A program made the translations under genes and the position numbers. From positions 186,001 to 250,000 of the forward strand of contig ALYD01000001.1 of NCBI GenBank assembly GCA_000513555.1: a DNA stretch of 64,000 nt, written 5' to 3'. Below the pieces are notes generated by a model that was given only the letters and a program-made list of their open reading frames with translations, ran no database searches and was not told the origin of the DNA. Below, one piece after another: positions 34,827 through 43,379 of the stretch. Numbering within the stretch: the stretch's first letter is position 1; every line of letters begins with the position of its first letter. The DNA is from Lachnospiraceae bacterium JC7 (lineage in GTDB: Bacteria; Bacillota; Clostridia; Lachnospirales; Lachnospiraceae).

Positions 34827-36191
34827 TTATTCATTTCTTATGGCAGCCAGCGGACTTAATTTCATGGCTCTTACTGCAGGTACATATCCTGCTATGGAGC
34901 CCACTGCTATTGCAAATATGATGGCAAAGGCGGCAAGCCACAGAGGAATATATGAAAGAGAACCCCCGTCGGTGTATCCGATGAACATGGAGACAGATTC
35001 ACCTCCGCTGTCGGAAGTCAGGAAGTTGATGAAAAAAGAAATAAGGTAGCTTATAAACAGTCCTGCTATTCCGCCCATGAGACCTATGATGCCGGACTCG
35101 AAAAGGAACATATTCCTTATATCGGACATGTCACAGCCAAGGACCTTCATGACTCCGATCTCTTTTGTTCTTTCATAAATGGACATCATCATGGTGTTCA
35201 TGATTCCTATGGCAGCAACCAGAAGGGATACTCCGCCTATTCCGCCCAGGACCATCTGTACCATGCCGAGCTGCTGCTGGGCAGACTCCAGCCATTCCAT
35301 GTTGGAGTTTACGCTGAAGCCCATGTCGGCCAGCTGTTTCTGCACGTCTTTAACATTATTCATGTCATCCACAAAAACATAGATGGTGTCGTATACATAG
35401 TAGGTGTAGGCTTTTCCGTTCTTGGTGGTTCTGGGATTCGGAACAAGAGCCTTTTTGTACAGCTTCCGCAGAAAACGTTTCAGGCTGTCGATATCGGCAT
35501 ATGCGCTGTAGCTGTTCTCGGACCAGTCGTCCCTTCCTCCGGAAATGATGCCGCTTATGGGAAGTATGTATTTCTTCTGCTTTTTAACGGTCTCGCTTTC
35601 TGAGTCGGAATTATTCTTCTTGTCCGAATAGCTTGAGGTGGGAAAAGTCAGAAAAACAGTGTCCTTTTCAGGATCTATCTCTGCACTTTCATAGGTCTTT
35701 GACTTGTAAAAGGAGTTATACAGTATCTGGTTTCCGTAAATGAGACTAAGCTCACTCTGATCCTTTTTCGGGATCTCTCCGCCTTCTCTCAGTTTCAGCT
35801 GTGAAAGATAATACTGGGATACTCCGCGGATCGTGAAGTCACCTTCTGCACCGTTACACTTTGCGGATACACTTACATCGAGAGACGGACTCACCTCGAT
35901 GACATGATCGATGGCCTTAAACCGCTCCACGTTATCATCCGTAAGTTCCGTCAGCTGTTTGTTCCTGTCATTACTGTCACTTCTCTCGTAGCTTTCGTAT
36001 ACTCTTATCATGGTCAGTGAGCCCTCGTCCTGATAGGACTTAAGCATCATCTGACTCATGCCGAGACCCAGACTGACCATGACAACTATGGATGCTGTTC
36101 CTATGACAACACCCAGTATGGTGAGAAAGGTTCTGGTCTTTCTTCTTTTCAGATTACTTAAAGCTAATTTGAATAAATCACACAGTCTCAT
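34827..36191 (-). CDS. ABC transporter permease, MacB/FtsX family
   Basis: 454 residues with the MacB/FtsX layout: first membrane helix (about 22-44, TFLTILGVVIGTASIVVMVSLGLG), a large extracytoplasmic domain (about 50-300), then three helices near the C-terminus (LLVAAIGIMNTMMMSI, GIMGGIAGLFISYLISFFI-like and IPLWLAAFAIIFAIAVGSIAGYVPA in part). Such permeases work mechanically across the membrane on lipoproteins, peptides or toxins rather than importing solutes. It overlaps the preceding surface-protein gene by 14 bases and completes a three-gene operon with the ATPase. Confidence 0.92.
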   Translation of the reverse strand: MRLCDLFKLALSNLKRRKTRTFLTILGVVIGTASIVVMVSLGLGMSQMMLKSYQDEGSLTMIRVYESYERSDSNDRNKQLTELTDDNVERFKAIDHVIEVSPSLDVSVSAKCNGAEGDFTIRGVSQYYLSQLKLREGGEIPKKDQSELSLIYGNQILYNSFYKSKTYESAEIDPEKDTVFLTFPTSSYSDKKNNSDSESETVKKQKKYILPISGIISGGRDDWSENSYSAYADIDSLKRFLRKLYKKALVPNPRTTKNGKAYTYYVYDTIYVFVDDMNNVKDVQKQLADMGFSVNSNMEWLESAQQQLGMVQMVLGGIGGVSLLVAAIGIMNTMMMSIYERTKEIGVMKVLGCDMSDIRNMFLFESGIIGLMGGIAGLFISYLISFFINFLTSDSGGESVSMFIGYTDGGSLSYIPLWLAAFAIIFAIAVGSIAGYVPAVRAMKLSPLAAIRNE

Positions 36192-38250
36192 CTATATCCT
36201 GCTCTTTAGCCTTCTTTTTCTTCTTATAAAAGACAACTCCAAAAGTCACTGCAGCTATAAGTACAAGAAGGATAGCTCCCGGGATCTTTATGGTGTCAAA
36301 AAAGCCCGGGGTCTCCGTCATATCATCTTCCTCAAAGCTGTCCATATCTTCCTCTACAGGTTCTGTTACAAAAAGACTTATAGTCTCGTTCTGTGTGGCC
36401 TGTTCACCGTTTATATCTTCATATGTGATGACAACATTTATGGTTCCGTCATCTTCCGTCGGCATCAGTCCCTGGACCATGGCATCTACGGAGCCGGATT
36501 CTCCGGGTTTAATGTTTCCGACGTAGGTGCTTGTGCTCTGAATGGAATCAGCGGAAAAGTCTACTGTGACATTGTAAAGAGTCACTTTACCGGTATTGTT
36601 GATGTTGAACATGACGTTGGATTCACTGCCGACGTCCACAGGGTTGGGAGCGATGTCGTAACCGGTGCAGGATAAACGTGCCACCTGCTTCACCATGATA
36701 TCAAGGGTTACCTTCTCTTCCGCGTTCTTGAACTCGGGAGAATCGTACTTTTCGTTTATTGTGAGGCCGTAGGCCTTTGGGGTCACTCCTGCAGCAGCTA
36801 TCATGGTCCATGATACCTGCTTTGATTCACCGGCCTTAAGTTCGTTGATAACTGTCGAGTTGGCACCGTTCTCTGTTGAAAATACAGCTGAATTGTCTGT
36901 CTTTTCCGAGTCCAGAGTCAAAAGGATGTTGCTGGCGTTGATGTCGGTACTTGCATTCTGGATCTCCACCACCAGCTTAAATGCCTGTCCGGCATATACG
37001 GCTTCGGGTTCAGTGTGGTAGCCGGAAACCACCAGACGGGCCTTGGTACGGTCGTTGGCATTGAACTCTCTGGTCCTGTCTGTATCCTCGGTGTCGTTCA
37101 TGCCCTGATTGTTGATATTTACATAGAAAATATGCTTCTCCCTGGAAAGAAGGGTTGCATCCGGTGTACTTTTATAGGTCACAGTATAGCTTATGGGATA
37201 ATATCCGCTGGCCGCATTCCTCTTTATGTTCATGGAATAGACAGGGCTTATGGTCTGGTCAGGTTCCACGGATGTAAATACCTGATCATAGTTTGACTGT
37301 GCTATCTCGAAGGGGAACTGCTTTGAAGCGGCTGATTTTGCCAATGCCGTATTCTGCATTTCAGAGTTGTCATCCAGAGAGTTCTCCAGATGTACGGTGA
37401 CATCGTACAAAGTACGGTTGGTCTGGTTCCTGAAGTTCACAGAGTAGTTCATGGCTTCGGGATAATTCGCTGCAGGTGTGGTCTGATTTTCACCGACTGC
37501 AAATGCGGACTGTTTTTCCGTAGTGGCGGGATTTTTCACGTCACCTGCGGCAAGAACGGCTATGTTGATAAATTCCGCTCTGTTGAGGCTTCCGTAGGAT
37601 CCGGAAGTGTTGTATGGAACATCATAAAAAATGGAAAGGGGAACTGCATAGTAGCCGGGATCTATGTCACTTCTTATGTGAACGTTGAAGGTGATCTCCT
37701 GGTACTCTCCCTTTTTCAGGGTGCCCAGCTTCTTCTCCTGAGTCATGGTAGAAGCATTGATCTCAAGGGGATATGTACCGCCGTCCACAGGGTATGTGAG
37801 TCCGAGGGAAGCATTGTAAGCGCGGGCAGCTCCGGCCTGATAACCCTCATTGTAGGCTTCCGATTCCGCAGACTCTTCGTCTTCATCATAAGGGTTTGTC
37901 CTGTTTGCATTGGGAACGATGCCGTTTGTGTTTATGAGGTTCTGATCCTGGGAAAGACGTACTCTTACGTTGTGGATCTCGTTGCTGTTAGGATTGTAGA
38001 GGCCGTTGACACCGTTGTATCCGATCCTCACAGTGAGCTGCATGTCCTGACCGACTATTCCTTCCGGTGTCGGATCTGCATCATGAACGAAGGTGTTGAG
38101 GTTCGTATCCACGTAGGATGCAGAGGCTGTCTTCGGCGTAAAAACGATGAGTGCCGAAAGCAACAGAAAAAGGCTCAGCATAAGGCTTACGCCTGATTTA
38201 AAACCATGTGTATTTATGTTAAAGAAATGATCTGCTCTGTTTTTTATCAT
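36178..38250 (-). CDS. Large surface-exposed CARDB/NEW3-like protein with C-terminal membrane anchor
   Basis: 690 residues: a signal peptide/first helix (about 20-44, ending TASA), about 600 residues of tandem Ig-like/CARDB-type beta-sandwiches (phrases such as YDVTVHLENSLDDNSEMQ, VYAGQAFKLVVEIQNASTDINASNILLTL in part, NPVDVGSESNVMFNINNTGKVTLYNVTVDF in part), then a C-terminal helix (about 653-674) and a lysine-rich cytoplasmic end (KKKKKAKEQDIDETV). This resembles archaeal/bacterial COG1361 S-layer-type proteins paired with ABC exporters. SD GGAGG four to five bases upstream. It lies between the ATPase (40 bases) and the permease (overlap), so it probably functions as the extracellular part of that transporter. 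Confidence 0.82.
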   Translation of the reverse strand: MIKNRADHFFNINTHGFKSGVSLMLSLFLLLSALIVFTPKTASASYVDTNLNTFVHDADPTPEGIVGQDMQLTVRIGYNGVNGLYNPNSNEIHNVRVRLSQDQNLINTNGIVPNANRTNPYDEDEESAESEAYNEGYQAGAARAYNASLGLTYPVDGGTYPLEINASTMTQEKKLGTLKKGEYQEITFNVHIRSDIDPGYYAVPLSIFYDVPYNTSGSYGSLNRAEFINIAVLAAGDVKNPATTEKQSAFAVGENQTTPAANYPEAMNYSVNFRNQTNRTLYDVTVHLENSLDDNSEMQNTALAKSAASKQFPFEIAQSNYDQVFTSVEPDQTISPVYSMNIKRNAASGYYPISYTVTYKSTPDATLLSREKHIFYVNINNQGMNDTEDTDRTREFNANDRTKARLVVSGYHTEPEAVYAGQAFKLVVEIQNASTDINASNILLTLDSEKTDNSAVFSTENGANSTVINELKAGESKQVSWTMIAAAGVTPKAYGLTINEKYDSPEFKNAEEKVTLDIMVKQVARLSCTGYDIAPNPVDVGSESNVMFNINNTGKVTLYNVTVDFSADSIQSTSTYVGNIKPGESGSVDAMVQGLMPTEDDGTINVVITYEDINGEQATQNETISLFVTEPVEEDMDSFEEDDMTETPGFFDTIKIPGAILLVLIAAVTFGVVFYKKKKKAKEQDIDETV

Positions 38251-38290
38251 AATTCCTCCGAATGTTCAAAGGGATTCCCGTCATGAACAT

Positions 38291-39052
38291 TCAATTTATC
38301 GGTGTGACGACACAGAAGGGCGGCTCTCCGTTCTCTTCTTTTATCTTTATCTCAATGGGACTAGACTCGTTTATCACGGTCTCAACTATATGACCGTCCA
38401 CCACCTTCAACTGACGGTCCGCCCAGGATGCGATGTGGGGGTCATGGGTGACCATGACCATGGTCCGCTGTTCCTCCGAAACGATCTTTTTCATAAGATC
38501 AAGAACATCATCGGTGGTGTGGGAATCAAGGTTTCCCGTAGGCTCATCGGCAAAGATTATCTGCGGGTCGATGACCAGGGCCCGGGCAATGCCTACACGC
38601 TGCTGCTGTCCACCGGACATCTGATTGGGCATGTGCATACCCTGATCTCCGATTCCTATCAGTTTCATGTAATGTTTTGCGGCCTTCATGCGCTCTTCAT
38701 AGCCTATACCTCTGAACATCAGCGGCATGGCAACGTTCTCTATGGCATTCATGGAAGGGATGAGATTGTAACTCTGGAAAATAAAACCGACGTTTTGCCG
38801 GCGAAATCTGACCAGCTGGGCTTCGTTCATACGATCGATGCGTTTGTTCGCTATCTGTATGACACCCTTACTCGGGGCTTCAAGCCCTGCCAGCATATTG
38901 AGACATGTGGACTTGCCTGAGCCGGAGGTTCCGACTATGGCGATAAATTCCCCTTTATATATGTCAAAAGAGACTCCGTTAAGAGCATAGACTTTGTTGG
39001 ATCCAATATTAAAGATTTTATATAAGTCTCTAACCTTAATAAGTGGTTCCAA
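38291..39052 (-). CDS. ABC transporter ATP-binding protein, MacB/LolD type
   Basis: 253-residue ATPase with Walker A GTSGSGKST (41-49 region), Q-loop FQSYNLIP, signature MSGGQQQRVGIARAL, Walker B QIIFADEPTGNLDS and H-loop MVTHDPHIA. GNLDS and the LolD/MacB-type signature match exporters with FtsX-like permeases. The start codon is TTG at 39052 with AAGGA six to seven bases upstream. First gene of the operon; promoter at 39119-39147 and two 9-bp direct repeats in the leader. Confidence 0.95.
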   Translation of the reverse strand: MEPLIKVRDLYKIFNIGSNKVYALNGVSFDIYKGEFIAIVGTSGSGKSTCLNMLAGLEAPSKGVIQIANKRIDRMNEAQLVRFRRQNVGFIFQSYNLIPSMNAIENVAMPLMFRGIGYEERMKAAKHYMKLIGIGDQGMHMPNQMSGGQQQRVGIARALVIDPQIIFADEPTGNLDSHTTDDVLDLMKKIVSEEQRTMVMVTHDPHIASWADRQLKVVDGHIVETVINESSPIEIKIKEENGEPPFCVVTPIN

Positions 39053-39066
39053 GATAGATCCTTCTT

Positions 39067-39100
39067 TCGTGAAAAGTTGAATGATTCGAAATCGTGAAAA
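39067..39100 (-). repeat. Two 9-bp direct repeats in the leader of the ABC operon
   Basis: TCGTGAAAA (plus-strand reading) occurs at 39067-39075 and 39092-39100, 25 bp apart (two and a half turns), between the promoter and the TTG start. Possible operator; function not established. Confidence 0.45.
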
Positions 39101-39118
39101 TACTCACACTATTGTCTC

Positions 39119-39147
39119 ATTATAGGACAACAGATTTGAATATACAA
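39119..39147 (-). promoter_or_regulatory. sigma-A promoter of the ABC operon
   Basis: Minus strand: TTGTAT (39142-39147), 17-bp spacer, TATAAT (39119-39124). Confidence 0.75.
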
Positions 39148-39187
39148 TCTACGAATTCTTGAAGAACCTAAAGCAAATCTAAAGAAA

Positions 39188-39225
39188 AAATCTCCTGACA
39201 CTGAATGAACAGTGTCGGGAGATTT
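39188..39225 (-). terminator. Terminator of serS
   Basis: A 16-bp stem with one G-T pair (39188-39203 with 39210-39225), followed by TTTTTTCTTTA on the minus strand. It lies 87 bases after the serS stop; a smaller 6-bp hairpin (TGCCGG/CCGGCA, about 39280-39305) precedes it. Confidence 0.85.
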
Positions 39226-39311
39226 AAATTTCTGTACCCTGTTATGGTTAGAAATCTGTATTCGATAACTGCGGATAAGCCTGACTGCCGGATAGACCCG
39301 GCATAAGTATC

Positions 39312-40625
39312 TTATTTCTGCCTGCCCTCGATAGAGTTCCACTTCGGAGTAAGAACCTTGACTCCGCCCATGTATGGCTGAAGAACCTCAGGGATGGTAA
39401 CACTTCCGTCTGCCTGAAGGTGATTCTCCAGGAATGCGATAAGCATACGTGGAGGTGCTACACAGGTGTTGTTAAGAGTATGTGCAAGATGGATCTTGCT
39501 GTCCTTACCCTTGATTCTGATCTTGAGACGTCTTGCCTGAGCATCTCCGAGGTTTGAACATGAACCAACCTCGAAATACTTCTTCTGACGTGGTGACCAT
39601 GCCTCAACGTCACATGACTTGACCTTGAGATCTGCGAGATCTCCTGAGCAGCACTCAAGAGTTCTTACAGGGATATCCATGGAACGGAAGAAATCAACAG
39701 TATTCTGCCATAACTTCTCATACCAGTTCATAGACTCCTCAGGCTCACATACAACGATCATCTCCTGCTTCTCGAACTGGTGGATACGGTAAACTCCACG
39801 CTCCTCAAGACCGTGAGAACCCTTCTCCTTACGGAAGCAAGGTGAATATGATGTAAGTGTAAGAGGTAATGTATCGGCAGGAAGGATCTGATCGATGAAA
39901 CGACCGATCATTGAGTGCTCTGATGTACCGATAAGGTAAAGATCCTCACCCTCGATCTTGTACATCATGGCATCCATCTCTGCGAAAGACATTACACCGT
40001 CAACTACCTTTGAACGGATCATATATGGAGGGATGACATAGGTAAATCCTCTATTGATCATGAAATCACGTGCATAGCTCAGTACTGCTGAGTGAAGACG
40101 TGCGATGTCGCCTACAAGATAGTAGAAACCGTTTCCTGCAACACGGCCTGCAGCGTCCATATCAACGCCGCCGAAGGACTCCATGATATCTGTGTGATAA
40201 GGAACCTCAAATGCAGGAACTACAGGCTCACCGTAGCGCTGGTTCTCAACATTGTGAGAGTCATCCGGACCGATAGGAACAGACGGATCGATTATGTTAG
40301 GAATCACCATCATTCTCTTGGTGATCTCTTCATTGAGCTTTGGCTGTAACTCCTCAAGCTCCTTAAGTCTGTCAGAATACTGAGATACCTCAGCCTTTAC
40401 CTGCTCAGCTTCTTCTTTCTTTCCCTGTGCCATAAGTGCACCGATCTGCTTTGAAACAGAATTCTTCTTTGCACGAAGATCGTCAGCCTCCTGCTGGCAC
40501 TTTCTTGCTTCCGCATCGAACTTAATAACCTCGTCAACCAGTGGAAGTTTCTCATCCTGGAACTTCTTCTTGATATTCTCTTTTACAAGTTCCGGATTTT
40601 CTCTGACAAATTTAATGTCTAACAT
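39312..40625 (-). CDS. serS: Serine--tRNA ligase
   Basis: Class II synthetase. 437 residues from ATG 40625: N-terminal antiparallel coiled coil that binds tRNA-Ser (about 28-100), then the catalytic core with motif 2 (FRKEKGSHG followed by GVYRIHQFEKQEM) and motif 3 (LEVGSCSNLGDAQARRLKIR-like EVGSCSNLGDAQARR; NNTCVAPPRMLIAFLEN). The frame is open to 40676, but SD AGGAGAG and the conserved MLDIKFVRENPE start favour 40625. No T-box leader fits in the short 5' region. Monocistronic. Confidence 0.97.
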   Translation of the reverse strand: MLDIKFVRENPELVKENIKKKFQDEKLPLVDEVIKFDAEARKCQQEADDLRAKKNSVSKQIGALMAQGKKEEAEQVKAEVSQYSDRLKELEELQPKLNEEITKRMMVIPNIIDPSVPIGPDDSHNVENQRYGEPVVPAFEVPYHTDIMESFGGVDMDAAGRVAGNGFYYLVGDIARLHSAVLSYARDFMINRGFTYVIPPYMIRSKVVDGVMSFAEMDAMMYKIEGEDLYLIGTSEHSMIGRFIDQILPADTLPLTLTSYSPCFRKEKGSHGLEERGVYRIHQFEKQEMIVVCEPEESMNWYEKLWQNTVDFFRSMDIPVRTLECCSGDLADLKVKSCDVEAWSPRQKKYFEVGSCSNLGDAQARRLKIRIKGKDSKIHLAHTLNNTCVAPPRMLIAFLENHLQADGSVTIPEVLQPYMGGVKVLTPKWNSIEGRQK

Positions 40626-40682
40626 AAGATTCTCTCTCCTCCCGGAAATATCTAAAATAAAAGTGCAAAAATGCACCTAACT

Positions 40683-40711
40683 ACTATAGCGTTATTTCTT
40701 TTGTTTTTCAA
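40683..40711 (-). promoter_or_regulatory. sigma-A promoter of serS
   Basis: Minus strand: TTGAAA (40706-40711), 17-bp spacer, TATAGT (40683-40688), then a small GTGCA/TGCAC hairpin in the leader. Confidence 0.8.
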
Positions 40712-40785
40712 GTTGATAACACAGTGTCATGATACCATCACCCGTATTGATTTTGTCTCAGATGGTACATCTGAAGGAATATATC

Positions 40786-41649
40786 TCAGAGTCTGTGCAG
40801 AAGGTCCTCAAACTGAACACCTTCAACTACCGGTACCTTTTCGTCATCAGAGTGTCTGATGGCTGAGCCGATAAAATCCGCTGCTATCTGACAGGCGGAT
40901 TCCATATCGCTGCCCTTCACGTATTTAGCTCCGACTATGGCACTGAAAAGATCTCCTGTTCCGGGACGGTTGTCACCGGTCTTTAGTGTTCTGATGAAAC
41001 GGACGTCTCCATCCTCTTCTGACAGTACGTTGAGAAGATGTGTTCTTCCGTCACTGTCTGTCTCTTCCACCCCTGTTATGACTACTGCACCCTTTGTGAT
41101 ATGGTGAAGTGCCGAGAGTAAGGCATTGAACACTATGGCCTTGGCTGAATCAAGGCTGCAGCTGTCTAATGTTTCCTTCAGACCTTCGTAGTCATAATCC
41201 ACAAGGAAGGCGGCCTCTGTAAGATTCGGACATATGAGATCCGCGAGACCTGCAAGGGAGACCATGGCTTCGATGTTCTTCTCTGTCATGTGTCTGTACA
41301 GGCTGCCGTGATCTGCGAATACGGGATCAAGTATCACCTTCATATCCGGATTTCTTTTTTTCTGCTCCAGTATGAATTCCTCGATGATCTTCTGTTCCCT
41401 TTCGTCTCCGAGATATCCTATGAGGATACCGTCGAATCTGAAACCGTTTCTGTTCCATGCTTCAAAGTAAGCCTGCATGTGGTCACTGAAATTTGTTTTG
41501 GCCACTTCCTGAAAGGCTGTGTGGCTGCTCAGTATGGCGGTGGGAACCGGACATGCGGTCACTCCCAGAGTGGATACCACCGGTAACTGGATACTCAGGG
41601 AGCTTCTACCCACACCGCTTAGGTCGTTAATGATAGCTATTCTCTTCAT
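40786..41649 (-). CDS. pdxY: Pyridoxal/pyridoxamine kinase
   Basis: Ribokinase-family kinase of the vitamin B6 salvage pathway. 287 residues beginning MKRIAIINDLSGVGRSSL, with the substrate segment PTAILSSHTAF, VILDPVFADHG and the catalytic anion hole TGDNRPGTGDLFSAI near the C-terminus. The PdxY-type is supported by the N-terminal SGVGRSSL and GYLGD. In Bacillus this position downstream of rpe is held by thiN, so a cofactor kinase of a different type has replaced it here. It is five bases after rpe, the last gene of the long cluster. Confidence 0.88.
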   Translation of the reverse strand: MKRIAIINDLSGVGRSSLSIQLPVVSTLGVTACPVPTAILSSHTAFQEVAKTNFSDHMQAYFEAWNRNGFRFDGILIGYLGDEREQKIIEEFILEQKKRNPDMKVILDPVFADHGSLYRHMTEKNIEAMVSLAGLADLICPNLTEAAFLVDYDYEGLKETLDSCSLDSAKAIVFNALLSALHHITKGAVVITGVEETDSDGRTHLLNVLSEEDGDVRFIRTLKTGDNRPGTGDLFSAIVGAKYVKGSDMESACQIAADFIGSAIRHSDDEKVPVVEGVQFEDLLHRL

Positions 41650-41654
41650 AGGCT

Positions 41655-42317
41655 TCAGTCCGCTAATATTCTGTTGAAGGCCTTTACATTCTCTGCGATC
41701 TTATCCTCAGGTTTGAAGACAGCAGAGCCTGCGATGAAGAAGTTGGCGCCTGCGTCTCTGATAGATGCGATGTTGTCGAGAGTTACACCGCCGTCAACAC
41801 CGATGTTCAGCTGAAGATCCATTTCCTGAGCCTTTCTTTTTAACTCACGGATCTTATCGAGAGTGTAAGGAATGAATTTCTGTCCGCCGAAACCGGGATT
41901 TACAGTCATGATGAGAACCAGGTCCAGCATCGGAAGGAGGTAGTCAAGTGTGCTTACAGGTGTTGCGGGATTAAGTGCCACACCGGCTTTGAGACCGGCT
42001 TCCTTTATCTGATTGACGGTGCGGTCAAGGTGGAGACATGCCTCCTGATGAACCGTGATCCCATCGGCGCCTGCATTGGCAACATCAGTTATATATCTTC
42101 CCGGATCTTCCACCATCATGTGTACATCGAAGAAACTCTTGATATCTTTTCGTACAGCCTTGATGATAGGGGCACCGAAGGAAATATTCGGTACAAATGT
42201 TCCATCCATCATGTCGAAATGAATGTATTGTGCCCCTGCTTCCTCGGCAGCTTTGATGCAGTTTGTCAGGTTGCCGAAATCAGCAGATAAAATGGATGGT
42301 GACAGATAGCTCTTCAT
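41655..42317 (-). CDS. rpe: Ribulose-phosphate 3-epimerase
   Basis: Pentose-phosphate epimerase; 220 residues, the usual length. TIM-barrel motifs SPSILSADFGNL, HFDMMDGTFVPNISFG, DVHMMVEDP, VNPGFGGQKFI and VDGGVTLDNI are all present, including the metal-binding His/Asp residues. It sits six bases after the rsgA coding region, the conserved rsgA-rpe order. Confidence 0.98.
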   Translation of the reverse strand: MKSYLSPSILSADFGNLTNCIKAAEEAGAQYIHFDMMDGTFVPNISFGAPIIKAVRKDIKSFFDVHMMVEDPGRYITDVANAGADGITVHQEACLHLDRTVNQIKEAGLKAGVALNPATPVSTLDYLLPMLDLVLIMTVNPGFGGQKFIPYTLDKIRELKRKAQEMDLQLNIGVDGGVTLDNIASIRDAGANFFIAGSAVFKPEDKIAENVKAFNRILAD

Positions 42318-42322
42318 AAATA

Positions 42323-43303
42323 TTAGTATCTCCTTTGTGATTTTAGTTCGTCATAGAGCAGAACGTAGCTTTCATAACGCTCTTTGGAAATGCGGCCTTC
42401 CTGTACGGCTTTCTTCACCGCACAGTCGTTCTCACCTATATGAATACAGGTCTTGAAACGGCAGTCATGTCTGTGTTCCTCAAATTCAGGGAAATAGTAC
42501 ATGAGCCGGTCAGGCTCTATATCGTTGATATAAAGGGATGTGAAGCCCGGAGTGTCCAGAACATAGGTGTCATCATCTATGTAAAAGAACTCCGTATGTC
42601 TCGTGGTGTTCTTTCCACGCTCTATTTTCCGGCTGAGTTCCCCTATCTCCATGTTGGCTTCAGGATGAATAAGGTTCGTTATAGAGGATTTGCCCACTCC
42701 GCTTGGACCGGACAGAACAGTGGTCTTCCCCTGAAGGACTTCCATGATCCTATTATAGCAGTCACCGGATCTGGTACTTATCTCGAGAACCTTATAACCT
42801 GCGGCTCTGTATATTTCGGGAATGAGCTCGGGATGATCCGAGTGGATCTCCGGGATGAACTGGGATCTGTCCTTCCTTTTCTTTTTATATGATGGAATAT
42901 CCTCTTCCTCAGGCTCTTCTTCCGGTTCTCTGGAATCTATGAGATCCACCTTGTTAAAGAAGATAACAACAGGTATATCCTTCTGTTCCATGTTAATCAG
43001 GAATCTGTCCAGAAGGCTCAGATTAGGGTCTGGATGCCTGAGAGCAAAGACCACCACAGCCTGATCGATGTTTGCGACTTCGGGACGTATCAGCTGATTT
43101 TTTCTGGGAAGAATACGTATGACTGAACCTTCCCTCTCCTTTTCACTGTCCTGTACAGGTTCTATTTCGGCATCATCACCTACAAGGGGCTTTTCATTAC
43201 GGTTTCTGAAGATACCCTTTGCACGGCACTCATAATCTCCCTCAGGAGTGTGGACATAATAGAATCCGCCTATTCCTTTGTATATTTTTCCTTTTAACGG
43301 CAT
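42323..43303 (-). CDS. rsgA: Small ribosomal subunit biogenesis GTPase RsgA
   Basis: Circularly permuted GTPase for late 30S assembly. 326 residues from ATG 43303: OB-fold (about 1-75), then the permuted G motifs G4 (FFNKVDLID), G1 (SGPSGVGKSS), G2 and G3 (DTPGFTS), and a C-terminal zinc site (CRFKTCIHIGENDC with Cys, Cys, His, Cys). An acidic insert (PEEEPEEEDIPSYKKKRKDR) lies between G4 and G1. The frame is open to 43408, but the GAGGTG SD and conserved start favour 43303. It follows prkC with a 13-bp hairpin in between. Confidence 0.95.
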   Translation of the reverse strand: MPLKGKIYKGIGGFYYVHTPEGDYECRAKGIFRNRNEKPLVGDDAEIEPVQDSEKEREGSVIRILPRKNQLIRPEVANIDQAVVVFALRHPDPNLSLLDRFLINMEQKDIPVVIFFNKVDLIDSREPEEEPEEEDIPSYKKKRKDRSQFIPEIHSDHPELIPEIYRAAGYKVLEISTRSGDCYNRIMEVLQGKTTVLSGPSGVGKSSITNLIHPEANMEIGELSRKIERGKNTTRHTEFFYIDDDTYVLDTPGFTSLYINDIEPDRLMYYFPEFEEHRHDCRFKTCIHIGENDCAVKKAVQEGRISKERYESYVLLYDELKSQRRY

Positions 43304-43335
43304 TTTCACCTCATTAAATCTGGATATCCGGGATG

Positions 43336-43368
43336 AAGAGCTTTTTCGGTATAAGCGAAAAAGCTCTT
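43336..43368. other. Intercistronic hairpin between prkC and rsgA
   Basis: A perfect 13-bp stem (43336-43348 with 43356-43368, loop GTATAAG). On neither strand is it followed by a T-tract, so it more likely stabilises or tunes the mRNA than terminates it. Confidence 0.6.
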
Positions 43369-43379
43369 TACCCGTTTGA

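Noticed and set aside
37390-38196. 268-codon plus-strand frame opposite the CARDB-like gene
   Set aside because: The opposite strand has a signal peptide, SD, membrane anchor and operon context; the plus-strand frame has no SD and no domain.
39109-39342. 77-codon minus-strand frame after serS
   Set aside because: It spans the serS terminator and the ABC promoter; no SD or family.
40626-40785. T-box leader upstream of serS
   Set aside because: The transcribed leader is about 55 bases and lacks the T-box sequence and specifier stem.
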